A stretch of DNA of 64,000 nucleotides, taken from the NCBI GenBank assembly GCA_011772965.1, contig WVYN01000024.1:24391-88390 (forward strand). Reading direction: 5' to 3'. The notes under the pieces are model-generated. The model made no database searches. It saw nothing but the letters and a program-made list of their open reading frames with translations, and was not told the origin of the DNA. The translations under genes were made by a program, and so were the position numbers. Position 1 is the first letter of the stretch; each line of letters opens with the position of its first letter. Of this stretch, positions 45,995 through 59,482 are shown in pieces. The DNA is from Gammaproteobacteria bacterium (GTDB lineage Bacteria > Pseudomonadota > Gammaproteobacteria > Eutrophobiales > Eutrophobiaceae).

Positions 45995-46720
45995 TCATTC
46001 TTTTGTACCGGGCGCACGAGAAGTCCAGCCCTGTCGATAATAATATTCAATACCCTGGAAACGGTTCTTGTAATTCATTTTACTGCATTTTTCGATCCAG
46101 TATCCCAGGTACAGCCATTTCAGGCCGAGTTCCCCTGCGATATTAACTGAATGTAAAATTGCAAATTTTCCAGGACTCCTTGCCGAATATTCCGGGTCAA
46201 AAAATGTGTAAACTGCAGACAAGGCATCATTCAGGTAGTCAACAACAGCAACAGCTATCAGTTTGTCGTTCAGGGTGTATCTGTGAAATCGAGTGTTGCT
46301 CCAGGATGAGTTCAGAAAAGACAGATAGTCCTCGGGCGATGGATTACACATTGCACTACCTGAATGCCTGTTTCCAAGGTAGCGGCAGTATAGTTCATAT
46401 TCATCATCCCGGAATGCGACCGCTTCTATCGATATATCTAGGCTGCTGTTTTTTTTCAGAATTCTTCTCTGATTCCGGTCTGGCTTGAATTCCACGACAC
46501 ATATTCGCACAGGAATACAGGCCTGACAGTGGGTACAGTAAGGCATATAAAGCTGTTCGCCGCTACGACGAAAACCTTTACTGCTCAGGTAACTGTAAAG
46601 ATAATTATTTTTCCTAGCCTGGGGATTCACAAATAACGTGGATGCATGTTTGTCAGGCAGATAGCTGCATTCATGCTCAGGTGTGATATATAGCTCAGGT
46701 AGTTTGAATTCCTCAGTCAC
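45995..46720 (-). CDS. bpt: Aspartate/glutamate leucyltransferase Bpt (ATE1-like)
   Basis: This 241-residue protein matches bacterial Bpt. Cysteines C18 (HECSYLP) and C62/C65/C68 (YCTHCQACIPVR) are the conserved ones of ATE1-type transferases. Later blocks DALSAVYTFFDPEYSARSPGKFAILHSV and LYLGYWIEKCSKMNYK have the GNAT-like core. Bpt moves leucine from Leu-tRNA to proteins with N-terminal aspartate or glutamate, marking them for ClpS-ClpAP degradation. It overlaps the end of aat by 8 bases, so the two N-degron transferases are translationally coupled. Confidence 0.95.
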   Translation of the reverse strand: MTEEFKLPELYITPEHECSYLPDKHASTLFVNPQARKNNYLYSYLSSKGFRRSGEQLYMPYCTHCQACIPVRICVVEFKPDRNQRRILKKNSSLDISIEAVAFRDDEYELYCRYLGNRHSGSAMCNPSPEDYLSFLNSSWSNTRFHRYTLNDKLIAVAVVDYLNDALSAVYTFFDPEYSARSPGKFAILHSVNIAGELGLKWLYLGYWIEKCSKMNYKNRFQGIEYYYRQGWTSRAPGTKE

Positions 46721-47441
46721 AATTTAATTTACCTTGCCACTGGTGGAGATGTGATAAATCACAAAATTCATGAAGGATATCTATGAATTGTTTTCTTTCC
46801 ATGGCATAGGCGCCCAGGCTTTCGAGATGTCTGGTATATACTTGACAATCAATTAAATGGAAATCCAGTTTTTCAAGGAACTGGCATAAATTTACCAGCG
46901 CTACTTTGGATGCATCATTCATTTTACTGAACATTGATTCACCAAAAAATATCCGGCCCATGGCGATACCATACAGCCCACCTACCAGTCTTTGTCCATG
47001 CCAGCATTCAATCGAGTGGGCATAGCCATATTTGTTTAAATTGATAAACGCCTTTTTTAATTCCGGAGTAATCCAGGTACCAATAGCATCTTTTCTTGGT
47101 GCAGAACAGGCATTAATAACGTTTTCAAACGCACAGTTGATTGTTACAGTGAAAATGTTTTTCCGAAGTGTCTTGCGCAGGCTGCGAGAGATTTTTATTC
47201 CAGAAGGTTCAAGTACCCATCGGGGATTAGGTGACCACCAAAGAATGGGCTGACCTTCGTTATACCATGGAAAAATTCCTTTCTGATAGGCAATAATGAG
47301 ACGGTCTACAGTTAATGTACCCCCTATAGCAAGAAGGCCGTCCGGATCACACAATGCCTTACTGACTTCGGGAAAATCTGCAGAAATCACATTGTCCTTT
47401 ACCCAGTAAAGTTGTTCGCTGTTTTTATAGGCAATGGCCAT
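46713..47441 (-). CDS. aat: Leucyl/phenylalanyl-tRNA-protein transferase Aat
   Basis: This 242-residue enzyme has the Aat signatures FPEVSKALCDPDGLLAIGGTL, AYQKGIFPWYNEGQPILWWSPNPR and GLYGIAMGRIFFGESMFS. It attaches leucine or phenylalanine from tRNA to N-terminal lysine or arginine, creating type 2 N-degrons. The fold is GNAT-like. It overlaps bpt at one end. At the other end its start shares one base with the stop of the FemAB/GNAT-like gene, so the three form a tight operon. clpS and clpA are not seen in the window. Confidence 0.95.
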   Translation of the reverse strand: MAIAYKNSEQLYWVKDNVISADFPEVSKALCDPDGLLAIGGTLTVDRLIIAYQKGIFPWYNEGQPILWWSPNPRWVLEPSGIKISRSLRKTLRKNIFTVTINCAFENVINACSAPRKDAIGTWITPELKKAFINLNKYGYAHSIECWHGQRLVGGLYGIAMGRIFFGESMFSKMNDASKVALVNLCQFLEKLDFHLIDCQVYTRHLESLGAYAMERKQFIDILHEFCDLSHLHQWQGKLNCD

Positions 47442-48586
47442 CAGGAGTCACCGGTGTATCTGTATGCCGTATGTTTTGCCAAATCATTTATGTAGCTGTC
47501 AATATATCTGGTTTCCTGCTTCAGAAAATTATCAATTGCTTTCGAGAAATTATTGTTAGTCAACCAGTGTGCTGACCACGTTTCTACCGGGCTGAAACCG
47601 CGCCAGATCTTGTGTTCACCTTGGGCGCCTGCATCCAGCCTGTAAAGTCCATGTTCAATACAATACTCTATGGTCTGATAATAACATAGCTCAAAATGCA
47701 GAAATTTGTAGTCATCAGAACAACCCCAATGTCGCCCGAAAAGCGTATTTCCACCTTCAAACGCGAGTGCACCAGCCACATAATTGTTGTCATGCCTGGC
47801 CATGATTAAAAGCACAGATTCAGGCATAGATTGACTGAGTGAATCCAGAAATTTTCTGGTAAAACGAGGCTCGCCCCATTTTTTGTAGAATGTTGATGTG
47901 TAGAAGTTGTGAAATGTTTTCCAGTGATATTCGGTTATTTCGTTTCCCCTCAATATTTGAATATTGAATTCCGGGGTAGCAAGTGCTTTGCGTTCTTTTC
48001 TGATTTGTTTCCGTCTTTTTGCAGATAGCCTGCCCAGAAAATCTTCAAAATCAGAATAACCCTGGTTTAACCAGTGATACTGGCAGCCTTTTCGCAGCAT
48101 CATTTCCATGTTTGTCATGTTTTTGCACTCGGATGGATCTGGGAAAAGTATATGCAGCCCTGATGCCTGTGTTTCTCTGGCCAGTTCCTTTGCGGCATCA
48201 ATCAGGACCTTGCTGAATTCCTGTTTTGATAAGTCTGGCGAAATCAGGCATCGATCACCTGTAACCGGTGTGAAGGGGATAGCCGAAACCAGCTTGGGGT
48301 AATACTTGCCACCAGCATTTTCATAGGCTTGGGCCCATTGCCAGTCAAATACAAATTCACCAATTGAATTTGTCTTGTAATAAAGGGGCAGGGCAGCCAG
48401 CAGTTTTTTCCCGGATTCTACGATGATATGACAAGGGTACCAGCCATGACCTGTGAGGCAGTCATATTGCTCAAGCCCGGAAAGAAATTCATATTTCAGA
48501 AAAGGATTTGTATCGCCTGCAAGCTGGTTCCATTCGCTGGAATGGATATCAGTAAGCGATCTGACTCTGCGTACTGAATATTTCAA
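47441..48586 (-). CDS. FemAB/GNAT-like protein of the DUF482 family
   Basis: This 381-residue protein belongs to the DUF482 (peptidoglycan-biosynthesis-like, GNAT superfamily) group. Recognisable blocks are NPFLKYEFLSGLEQYDCLTGHGWYP, AKRRKQIRKERKAL and the acyl-acceptor core NYVAGALAFEGGNTLFGRHWGC, ending in GLYRLDAGAQGEHKIWRGFSP. FemABX relatives use aminoacyl-tRNA to extend peptides, but the donor and acceptor for this family are not established. Its end meets the start of aat, so it is the first gene of an operon with aat and bpt. No signal peptide is visible. Confidence 0.85.
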   Translation of the reverse strand: MKYSVRRVRSLTDIHSSEWNQLAGDTNPFLKYEFLSGLEQYDCLTGHGWYPCHIIVESGKKLLAALPLYYKTNSIGEFVFDWQWAQAYENAGGKYYPKLVSAIPFTPVTGDRCLISPDLSKQEFSKVLIDAAKELARETQASGLHILFPDPSECKNMTNMEMMLRKGCQYHWLNQGYSDFEDFLGRLSAKRRKQIRKERKALATPEFNIQILRGNEITEYHWKTFHNFYTSTFYKKWGEPRFTRKFLDSLSQSMPESVLLIMARHDNNYVAGALAFEGGNTLFGRHWGCSDDYKFLHFELCYYQTIEYCIEHGLYRLDAGAQGEHKIWRGFSPVETWSAHWLTNNNFSKAIDNFLKQETRYIDSYINDLAKHTAYRYTGDS

Positions 48587-48598
48587 TCTTTTGCGTGA

Positions 48599-49129
48599 TT
48601 AGTTTGAGTAACCTTTGTCTGTTTGCACTGACAGATTAAAGCCCAGGGCTTCAAGCAAAGCCTGTTTTGAACGATTGAGGGAAAAGGATGTCTCTGCATA
48701 TCCATAAGGAAATTTCTTGAAGCGATAAACTATTTCTCTGCCATTCATGAAATTGTACAGTGGATTTGAAATAACCTGATTGTTATTAATATAACCAAGA
48801 ATAAACTCGGTCCAGCTGCTTTCAACCAGACAATTCTCTCCGTTGATTGATACATTTTGCATGCCGCGATTGACTACATCAAAGGTAGGACAATATTGAC
48901 TGTCAATCCTGGTTAGGGTTTTTTCCGTGCTGAATCGGGAGCGAATGACGCCATTTTCATCCCGGTATACTTCAAGTTTGTAGCCATCGTCATTCCTTGT
49001 GACTGCGGCCTTGATCTGTTCACCGGATTCATATGCCTCATGGATTTCCACGGTCCATTGGGCCCACACAGGTACTGGTATAATCAGGTAAGTCAAGATG
49101 CAACCGAGCCTGATGCGGGTTAATTTCAT
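48599..49129 (-). CDS. Secreted protein of unknown function
   Basis: I do not recognise this protein with confidence. The ATG at 49129 starts a clear signal peptide, MKLTRIRLGCILTYLIIPVPVWA, and the mature part has about 153 residues. It contains two cysteines (in SQYCPTF and GENCLVE) that could form a disulfide, and ends with SFSLNRSKQALLEALGF, a pattern that slightly recalls IalB-like proteins. An in-frame TTG at 49150 adds seven residues and is less likely. It is upstream of the FemAB-like gene on the same strand, 12 bases away, and divergent from the HDAC-like gene. Confidence 0.6.
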   Translation of the reverse strand: MKLTRIRLGCILTYLIIPVPVWAQWTVEIHEAYESGEQIKAAVTRNDDGYKLEVYRDENGVIRSRFSTEKTLTRIDSQYCPTFDVVNRGMQNVSINGENCLVESSWTEFILGYINNNQVISNPLYNFMNGREIVYRFKKFPYGYAETSFSLNRSKQALLEALGFNLSVQTDKGYSN

Positions 49130-49223
49130 CTGAAATATATTCTTTGTCAATATAAGTCTCTGTATAATTCAACAGACAATCCTAGTCTAAATCAAGTTGT
49201 TCACTAAAGACAATGTGTTAATC

Positions 49224-50231
49224 ATGAATCGCAGGCATTTTCTTGAATTACTGGCCATTGCTGGAGTAACCAGTATTGGCCCCGGTTTTGCTTTACCACA
49301 TGTATTTGCAACAGGGTTATCACGTTCAGGACTAGTCTATGATGATCTTTTTCTGAAACATATTCTTTATGAGGATCACCCGGAATCACCAGACCGACTG
49401 GTTTATTTAATGCAAGCATTTAATGAAGCCGGTCTTAAAGATAAACTTGAGCAAATACCATCATATACCGCTACTGGAAAACAAATTAATCTTGTCCATA
49501 CATTCGAACATATTAATAAGATCAGGGAATCCTATCCGACTTCTTTTCCGGTAGCCGTCGGTGTTGTCGGTGGTGTGCTCGCCGCGACAGATGCAGTTTG
49601 TCGTGGTGAAATGCGTAATGCATTTTGTGCAACCCGGCCTCCCGGACATCATGCACTCAACACGGGCAGAGAAGAAGGTTTCTGTTTTTTCAATTCTGTG
49701 GCCATAGCTGCACGATATGCAAAGAAAGAATATAAACTGAGAAAAATCCTGATTGTTGATTGGGATTATCATCATGGTAACGGTACCGAGGCTGTTTTCT
49801 ATGATGATCCTGAGGTATTGTTTTTTTCAACCCATGATCTCTATGCCTATCCTGGCACAGGAAGTCCGGAAAAAACCGGCGAAGGTGCCGGCGAAGGTTT
49901 CAATATCAATGTACACTTGCGTTGCGGCTCCGGTGATGCAGAAATAATTACCGCTTTCAGGGAAAAACTGCTTCCCAGGGCGCATGAATTCAAACCCCAG
50001 CTTGTAATAGTCTCAGCCGGGTTTGACAGTCGCAAGAATGATCTGCTCGGTTGCTTCAGGATAACGGATCAGGGCTTTGTCAGATTGACCCGCCTGGTAA
50101 TGGATATAGCCGGACAATATGCGGGGGGGAAACTGATTTCTGTGCTTGAAGGTGGTTACAACCTCAGGGGAAATGCCAGTGCAGCGTCACATCACGTACA
50201 GACGCTGTTGGAGTATACGGATAATGCCTGA
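49224..50231 (+). CDS. Histone-deacetylase-fold amidohydrolase with a Tat-type signal
   Basis: This is a 335-residue protein of the arginase/deacetylase fold. The active site is complete: H142-H143 in RPPGHHALNTGREEGFCFF, zinc ligands D181/H183 in VDWDYHHGNGT and D268 in SAGFDSR, and Y312 in LEGGYNL. Bacterial members deacetylate acetylpolyamines, acetoin-related or other small N-acetyl compounds. The N-terminus is MNRRHFLELLAIAGVTSIG followed by a probable cleavage region near ALPHVFATG. The RRxFL pattern and the hydrophobic core suggest export by the Tat system, whereas most relatives are cytosolic. I chose ATG 49224 because that signal starts there; a TTG at 49197 is in frame. Confidence 0.88.
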   Translation: MNRRHFLELLAIAGVTSIGPGFALPHVFATGLSRSGLVYDDLFLKHILYEDHPESPDRLVYLMQAFNEAGLKDKLEQIPSYTATGKQINLVHTFEHINKIRESYPTSFPVAVGVVGGVLAATDAVCRGEMRNAFCATRPPGHHALNTGREEGFCFFNSVAIAARYAKKEYKLRKILIVDWDYHHGNGTEAVFYDDPEVLFFSTHDLYAYPGTGSPEKTGEGAGEGFNINVHLRCGSGDAEIITAFREKLLPRAHEFKPQLVIVSAGFDSRKNDLLGCFRITDQGFVRLTRLVMDIAGQYAGGKLISVLEGGYNLRGNASAASHHVQTLLEYTDNA

Positions 50232-50247
50232 ACGTGAATCTGACAGT

Positions 50248-50589
50248 TTATTTTTTTGACTTATCTCCACTGGTATAGACCGGAAAGTGGGTAACATTAC
50301 CCTGATTACTACCTTTGGATATCTTGCTGGCACCTTGCTTGTCAACTTCATCAATGCGAATGATGGAATGCATTGGAATGTAGGTCCGTGATACATGGTT
50401 GAATTCTGCCTTCAGACTTTCCTCCGATGGATCGACGACTATCGAGGATTTTTCACCAAACAATAGTTCCTCTATTTCTATAAAGCCGAACATGGCTCCC
50501 TGATGCACGCTCTTGGCATAGACTTCAAATATCTTGTCCTGGTTGTGAAAAATGATCTTGTAAATGGGTTTTTTACGCATGGTCTTCAA
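50248..50589 (-). CDS. DUF1820 family protein
   Basis: This 113-residue protein is DUF1820, found mostly in gammaproteobacteria. It begins MRKKPIYKIIFHNQDKIFEVYAKSVHQGAMFGFIEIEELLFGEKSSIVVDPSEE after a short extension, and contains FNHVSRTYIPMHSIIRIDEVDKQGASKI. The frame from 50589 has an extra MKT before that. No membrane helix or signal is present, and its function is unknown. It is convergent with the HDAC-like gene (16-base gap) and downstream of abgT on the same strand after 33 bases. Confidence 0.88.
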   Translation of the reverse strand: MKTMRKKPIYKIIFHNQDKIFEVYAKSVHQGAMFGFIEIEELLFGEKSSIVVDPSEESLKAEFNHVSRTYIPMHSIIRIDEVDKQGASKISKGSNQGNVTHFPVYTSGDKSKK

Positions 50590-50622
50590 AAATGTTTAAA
50601 AAGTTAGTTAATCATCATTCTA

Positions 50623-52119
50623 TCATAATGACGATAGATCAAAATGCAGTGGTGCACCCGGGCCAAGCGGAATATCAAGCACCATCCAGGCGGTCAGAAG
50701 GAGCGTCCATACCAGGGCAAAACACAAGGCATAGGGCAGCATCATGGCAATTAATGTGCCCATGCCGGAACCCCTGGCGTATTTCTGGACCTGGGCCAGG
50801 ATAATTACCATATAGGGATTGAGTGGCGTGATGATATTCGTGACCGAATCACCAATCCGGTAAGCGGCCTGGGTCAACTCAGGACTGAATCCGATCTGCA
50901 TCAACATCGGCACAAATACCGGTGCCAGGAAAGCATATTTGGCAGAAGCCGAACCTATGAATAGATTTGCGGTCATGGCAACCAGGATAAAGCCGCTCAA
51001 TAATACTGGGGAGATGATATTCAGAGATGCCAGGTACTGGCCGCCACTGATGGCCAGCATTTCTCCCAGGCCACTGTATTTAAATGCCTCGATAAACTGG
51101 GCGGCAAAAAATGCCAGGACGATATAAGGCCCGAGGCCAGCAAAGGTTTGTCCCATTATCTTTGCAGCATCGCGGTCGTTTTTGATTGTCCCGCTACTGA
51201 TTCCGAAAACAACGCCTGGAATAAAAAACATCAGAAAAAGGATCGGAACAGTCACTTCTATCCAGCGGTCGAAGCGTTTGCCTTCACCAAATAAAGGGCC
51301 ACCGGGCACAAGGATGGCTGCAATGATGAGCCCGAATACAATTAATATGGCCAGCAGCGCATGCAAAAGGCCTCTTTTTTCCCGTTCCCTGTCAATAGGT
51401 GCCTGTCCTTCTGCAGGCTCAGTGATTACATATGAATCTGCTGCAGGTTCAACCCATTTTGCCGTCACGAACCAGCCGGCAAATATAAGAATGACCGTGG
51501 AAGCGATCATGAACCACCAGTTTGAAGTGACGGCCACCTGGTAATCCGGGCGTATGATGGTTGCTGCAGCCTGGGTAAAACCAGCAAGCAGTGGATCAAC
51601 GGCGGTAATTAAAAGGTTGGCGCTGAAACCTGCCGAAACACCTGCAAATACAGTGGCAATACCAGTCAAGGGTGAACGTCCTGCAGCCAGGTACATGGCC
51701 GCAGCGATTGGTGGCAAGACTACGTATCCGGCATCAAGCCCCAGTGACGACATGATCCCCAGAAACAAGGTGACTGGTGTCAGTAATTGCCTCGGAGTTA
51801 TTAACATCAGGTAACGGAGCAGGGCGGGTAGTAGACCAGTTCGTTCTGCCATACCTATACCCAGCATGCCGACCAGTACAATGGCCAGCGGAGGAAAGCG
51901 AATGAAATTTTCCACCATGTGACTCAGCAACCACCATAGTCCGCTACTGGACAACAGGCTCCTGGCCTCGAGCTTGTCGGTATATGGATTGTTAACAGTC
52001 CACTCAAAGCTGGCTGCAACCTGGGAAATCAGAATCACGATTAATAATCCAATTGCAAACAGGCTTACAGGATGGGGCAGGCGATTCCCTGCACGTTCTA
52101 TTTTATCGAGTAATGTCAT
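50623..52119 (-). CDS. AbgT-family transporter
   Basis: This 498-residue inner-membrane protein has about 12 helices and matches AbgT/YdaH proteins. Typical segments are MTLLDKIERAGNRLPHPVSLFAIG at the start and RIGDSVTNIITPLNPYMVIIL near the C-terminus. Relatives import p-aminobenzoyl-glutamate or export sulfonamides by proton exchange. Its start overlaps the stop of the alpha/beta hydrolase gene by 4 bases, placing it last in the trxB operon. The substrate is inferred only from the family. No aminobenzoyl-glutamate hydrolase is nearby. Confidence 0.9.
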   Translation of the reverse strand: MTLLDKIERAGNRLPHPVSLFAIGLLIVILISQVAASFEWTVNNPYTDKLEARSLLSSSGLWWLLSHMVENFIRFPPLAIVLVGMLGIGMAERTGLLPALLRYLMLITPRQLLTPVTLFLGIMSSLGLDAGYVVLPPIAAAMYLAAGRSPLTGIATVFAGVSAGFSANLLITAVDPLLAGFTQAAATIIRPDYQVAVTSNWWFMIASTVILIFAGWFVTAKWVEPAADSYVITEPAEGQAPIDREREKRGLLHALLAILIVFGLIIAAILVPGGPLFGEGKRFDRWIEVTVPILFLMFFIPGVVFGISSGTIKNDRDAAKIMGQTFAGLGPYIVLAFFAAQFIEAFKYSGLGEMLAISGGQYLASLNIISPVLLSGFILVAMTANLFIGSASAKYAFLAPVFVPMLMQIGFSPELTQAAYRIGDSVTNIITPLNPYMVIILAQVQKYARGSGMGTLIAMMLPYALCFALVWTLLLTAWMVLDIPLGPGAPLHFDLSSL

Positions 52120-52993
52120 CGGGACAGTGTTGTTTCTTGTCGCATATGGCGGGTAATAAAGTTTTTTATGCCCTGTAGATACATTGTTTCACTTTCAATA
52201 AAACCATAATTATGATCACCTTGAATCATGAGAAATGATTTTGGCTCATTGGCGGCATTGAACAGGATTTGTCCCTGATGATATGGAATGATTTCATCAT
52301 CGGAACTGTGGATTAAAAGCAAAGGTGAATTTATACCGGCAATTCGTTCGATGGTTGGATACTTGATGCGCATTAACCAGCGCGTCGGCAGGTAGGGATA
52401 AAATTGCCTAGCCATATCGTTTACGGAGGTAAAGGTTGACTCAAGGATGACAGCCCCTGGTGTCGTTTTATTTGCCAGCCAGGCAGCGACGGCGCCCCCA
52501 AGCGATCTGCCAAAGATGATGATCTCATCGGCTGCAATATTCCTGTCGTTAATCAGGAATTGCCAGGCTGCCTCGGCATCTCGATAGGTTCCGGTTTCTG
52601 AGGGGCTGCCCTCGCTTCTGCCATATCCCCGATAATCAATTACAAACACGGATATACCTATACTTCGGAACATTTCAACCGTATCCAGGCGCTGGGAAAT
52701 ATTGCCGGCATTACCATGAAAAAATAATAATGTCGCGTCAGGATTCTCGGCCGGCACATACCAGCCATGCAAATTTAAATCGTCATTAGTCTTGAAACTG
52801 ATGTCTTCGTAGGGAAGATTCAGATCAGCAGGTGTGGCGTACAGGGATTTCGTCGGCAGAAACACAAAGCTGTTTTGAAATACAAACACCAGCACAGACA
52901 GTAAGATCCAGACCGAGATCAGGACAAACAGTGTGGAGTGCAGCATTCTTTTTAACAAGGGGGGCAAGGATAATCTCTTGCCTTTCATTTTGT

Positions 52994-52997
<4 letters not shown>
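52116..52997 (-). CDS. Membrane-anchored alpha/beta hydrolase
   Basis: This 293-residue protein has an N-terminal transmembrane helix (about residues 22-41) and an alpha/beta hydrolase domain. The nucleophile is S165 in IFGRSLGGAVA, the oxyanion region is FFHGNAGNISQR, the acid lies in LIHSSDDEIIPY and the histidine in QGDHNYGF. It resembles YfhR/Bem46-type serine hydrolases. The substrate is unknown. It overlaps the genes on both sides by 4 bases, so it is translated from the same message as the oxidoreductase and abgT genes. Confidence 0.9.
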
Positions 52998-54951
<1,954 letters not shown>

Positions 54952-55073
54952 TCACTCCGGTCACAAAAAAATCACGGCGAATAAAGCCGCGCTATGTTAC
55001 GTTAAAGGCTCCACTCAGGCAAAAACGCACTTGACGATCAGGACTGATTAGTGTCAGATTTCCTGTTATAATT

Positions 55074-55082
55074 ATCCCTTTG
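55074..55082 (+). promoter_or_regulatory. Extended -10 promoter of ftsK
   Basis: The sequence TGTTATAAT (TG at 55074-55075 and TATAAT at 55077-55082) is an extended -10 element about 50 bases before the ftsK ATG. The matching -35 position is weak, which is usual for extended -10 promoters. Confidence 0.5.
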
Positions 55083-55130
55083 TAAACATACGGCTATATC
55101 CCTTTTCAGCTAAAGAGGTTGAACTTTTGA

Positions 55131-57431
<2,301 letters not shown>

Positions 57432-57458
57432 ATGCCACAAATCATGGTCTATTAATGC

Positions 57459-58097
57459 ATGATTAAATTACTGCAACTATTTTTGGTTTCCTTGCCGCTG
57501 GTGTTCTCACAGGCTACGGCAGCCGGGAATTCACCGGGGCCATTGGAAAACTTCCTTGACGGATTTGAAAACTTTCATGCTGATTTCAAGCAAACCCTGT
57601 CCAATGAACGGGGTGAAGTCCTGGAAATATCCAGTGGCGTGATGTACATGCAAAGCCCGGGCAAGTTTCGCTGGATTTACAAGGCGCCTTACAGTCAGAT
57701 ACTGGTCACGGATGGGGACGACCTGTGGCTGTATGATGTTGAACTCGAACAGGTGACAGTCCGTAATATTTCAGAGACCATGGATAACACCCCCGCGGCC
57801 ATCATCAGTGGCCAAAGCCGGGTTGATGAATACTATCGTAAGGTCAACCTGGGGAACATTGAGGGTTTTGACTGGATTGAACTGCAGCCGAAGGCAGCAG
57901 ATAACCAGTACAGCAAGGTCCGTCTTGGTTTCGACGGCGACAGGCTGGGAATGATGATCCTGTTCGATAATCTCGGCCAGATTACCCGGATTGATTTTAT
58001 CAATACCAGGAAAAATACTCGGTTGGATGCTGGCTTGTTCCGCTTCAATGCCCCGCAAGGTGTTGATGTGATTGATGAGCGTCAGGCAACACAGTAA
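57459..58097 (+). CDS. lolA: Outer-membrane lipoprotein carrier protein LolA
   Basis: This 212-residue periplasmic protein begins with a signal peptide (MIKLLQLFLVSLPLVFSQATAAG). The mature chain has LolA blocks FHADFKQTLSNERGEVLEISSG, SPGKFRWIYKAPYSQILVTDGDDLWLYD and VTVRNISETMDNTPAAIISG. It carries lipoproteins from the LolCD complex to LolB in the outer membrane. It lies between ftsK and rarA, the common gammaproteobacterial order. lolC and lolD are about 19 kb away in the same window; no lolB is seen. Confidence 0.95.
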   Translation: MIKLLQLFLVSLPLVFSQATAAGNSPGPLENFLDGFENFHADFKQTLSNERGEVLEISSGVMYMQSPGKFRWIYKAPYSQILVTDGDDLWLYDVELEQVTVRNISETMDNTPAAIISGQSRVDEYYRKVNLGNIEGFDWIELQPKAADNQYSKVRLGFDGDRLGMMILFDNLGQITRIDFINTRKNTRLDAGLFRFNAPQGVDVIDERQATQ

Positions 58098-58122
58098 TAC
58101 CATCTAAAAAACCCAATCCCAG

Positions 58123-59433
58123 ATGAATGCAGTCCCGGATTTCCACCCGCTCGCAGACAGGATGCGGCCGCACAGTCTGGCGGATTTTGTGGGGCAGGAA
58201 CACATACTCGGGAAAGACAAGCCGCTGCGCCAGGCCATTGAACAGGGCAGGTTGCATTCGATGGTCTTCTGGGGTCCTCCCGGCACCGGCAAGACCACCC
58301 TGGCAAGGATCATTGCCAATACCTGTGACGCCCAGTTCCTGACAATCTCGGCTGTACTCAGCGGTGTCAAAGACATTCGCGCTGCAATCGACAAGGCACA
58401 ACAATACCGGGAGCTATACGATAGGGACACCGTTCTGTTTATCGACGAAGCTCATCGTTTCAATAAATCCCAGCAGGATGCCTTTTTGCCCTTTGTGGAA
58501 AACGGGACGGTTACCTTTATCGGGGCGACGACAGAAAACCCGTCGTTTGAACTCAATAATGCCCTGCTATCACGGGTCAGGGTCTACGTACTCAAAACCA
58601 TCGAAGCTGATGCGATGGAAGCGATCATCCAAAGGGCCCTTGAAGACAAAGAGTCTGGTCTTGGCAACCAGCCACTGAGTATTTCGGATACGGCACGCAG
58701 AAAACTGGCCGAGATTGCTGATGGTGATGCCCGCCGGGCACTGAATCTGCTGGAAATAGCCTCGGACCTGTCAGAATCTGCCCAGATTGATGAGGAACTG
58801 CTCAATGAAGTCCTGAGCGGTGCTGCCTTCAGGCGTTTTGACAAGGGTGGTGAGGCCTTTTATGACCAGATCTCGGCATTGCATAAATCCGTTCGGGGAT
58901 CGTCACCGGATGCAGCCCTGTACTGGTTTGCTCGCATGCTGGACGGCGGCTGTGATCCGCTCTATATCGCCCGACGCCTGGTACGCATGGCCTCTGAAGA
59001 TATCGGAAATGCTGACCCGAGGGGCTTGCGGCTGGCCCTGGATGCCTGGGAGACCCAGGAACGTCTGGGAACTCCGGAAGGCGAGCTGGCCATCGCCCAG
59101 GCCATCGTCTACCTGGCCTGCGCTGCCAAGAGCAATGCAGTTTACAAGGCCTACCAGACCGCCATGGCATCGGCACGACAGCACGGTTCGAAAGAGGTTC
59201 CTCTGCACCTCAGAAATGCCCCGACCCGGTTAATGAAAGACCTGGATTACGGCAAGGATTATCGTTACGCACATAATGAGCCGGAAGCCTATGCTGCAGG
59301 TGAATCTTATTTCCCGGAGGGCATGGCGGAAGAGCACTATTATCATCCTGTAGAGCGGGGCCTTGAAATCAAAATAGCCGAGAAACTCGCGCATCTACGA
59401 GAGTTGGACAAACAGGCAAAAAAAAGAAAATAA
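58123..59433 (+). CDS. rarA: Replication-associated recombination protein RarA (MgsA)
   Basis: This 436-residue AAA+ ATPase matches RarA. Walker [15 protein letters not shown] begins at residue 51, Walker B is [16 protein letters not shown], and sensor 1 is [20 protein letters not shown]. The C-terminal tetramerisation part includes [25 protein letters not shown]. It acts at stalled forks, binding SSB-coated DNA. It is 25 bases after lolA and 49 bases before crcB. The start [30 protein letters not shown] is the usual one. Confidence 0.95.
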   Translation: MNAVPDFHPLADRMRPHSLADFVGQEHILGKDKPLRQAIEQGRLHSMVFWGPPGTGKTTLARIIANTCDAQFLTISAVLSGVKDIRAAIDKAQQYRELYDRDTVLFIDEAHRFNKSQQDAFLPFVENGTVTFIGATTENPSFELNNALLSRVRVYVLKTIEADAMEAIIQRALEDKESGLGNQPLSISDTARRKLAEIADGDARRALNLLEIASDLSESAQIDEELLNEVLSGAAFRRFDKGGEAFYDQISALHKSVRGSSPDAALYWFARMLDGGCDPLYIARRLVRMASEDIGNADPRGLRLALDAWETQERLGTPEGELAIAQAIVYLACAAKSNAVYKAYQTAMASARQHGSKEVPLHLRNAPTRLMKDLDYGKDYRYAHNEPEAYAAGESYFPEGMAEEHYYHPVERGLEIKIAEKLAHLRELDKQAKKRK

Positions 59434-59482
59434 CAGCTGCTTGTTATAAAATGGTCATCAGAAAAACAATTACCTGCTTATC

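Noticed and set aside
59434-59482. Possible fluoride riboswitch before crcB
   Set aside because: The gap has only 49 bases and shows none of the paired elements expected of the crcB motif.
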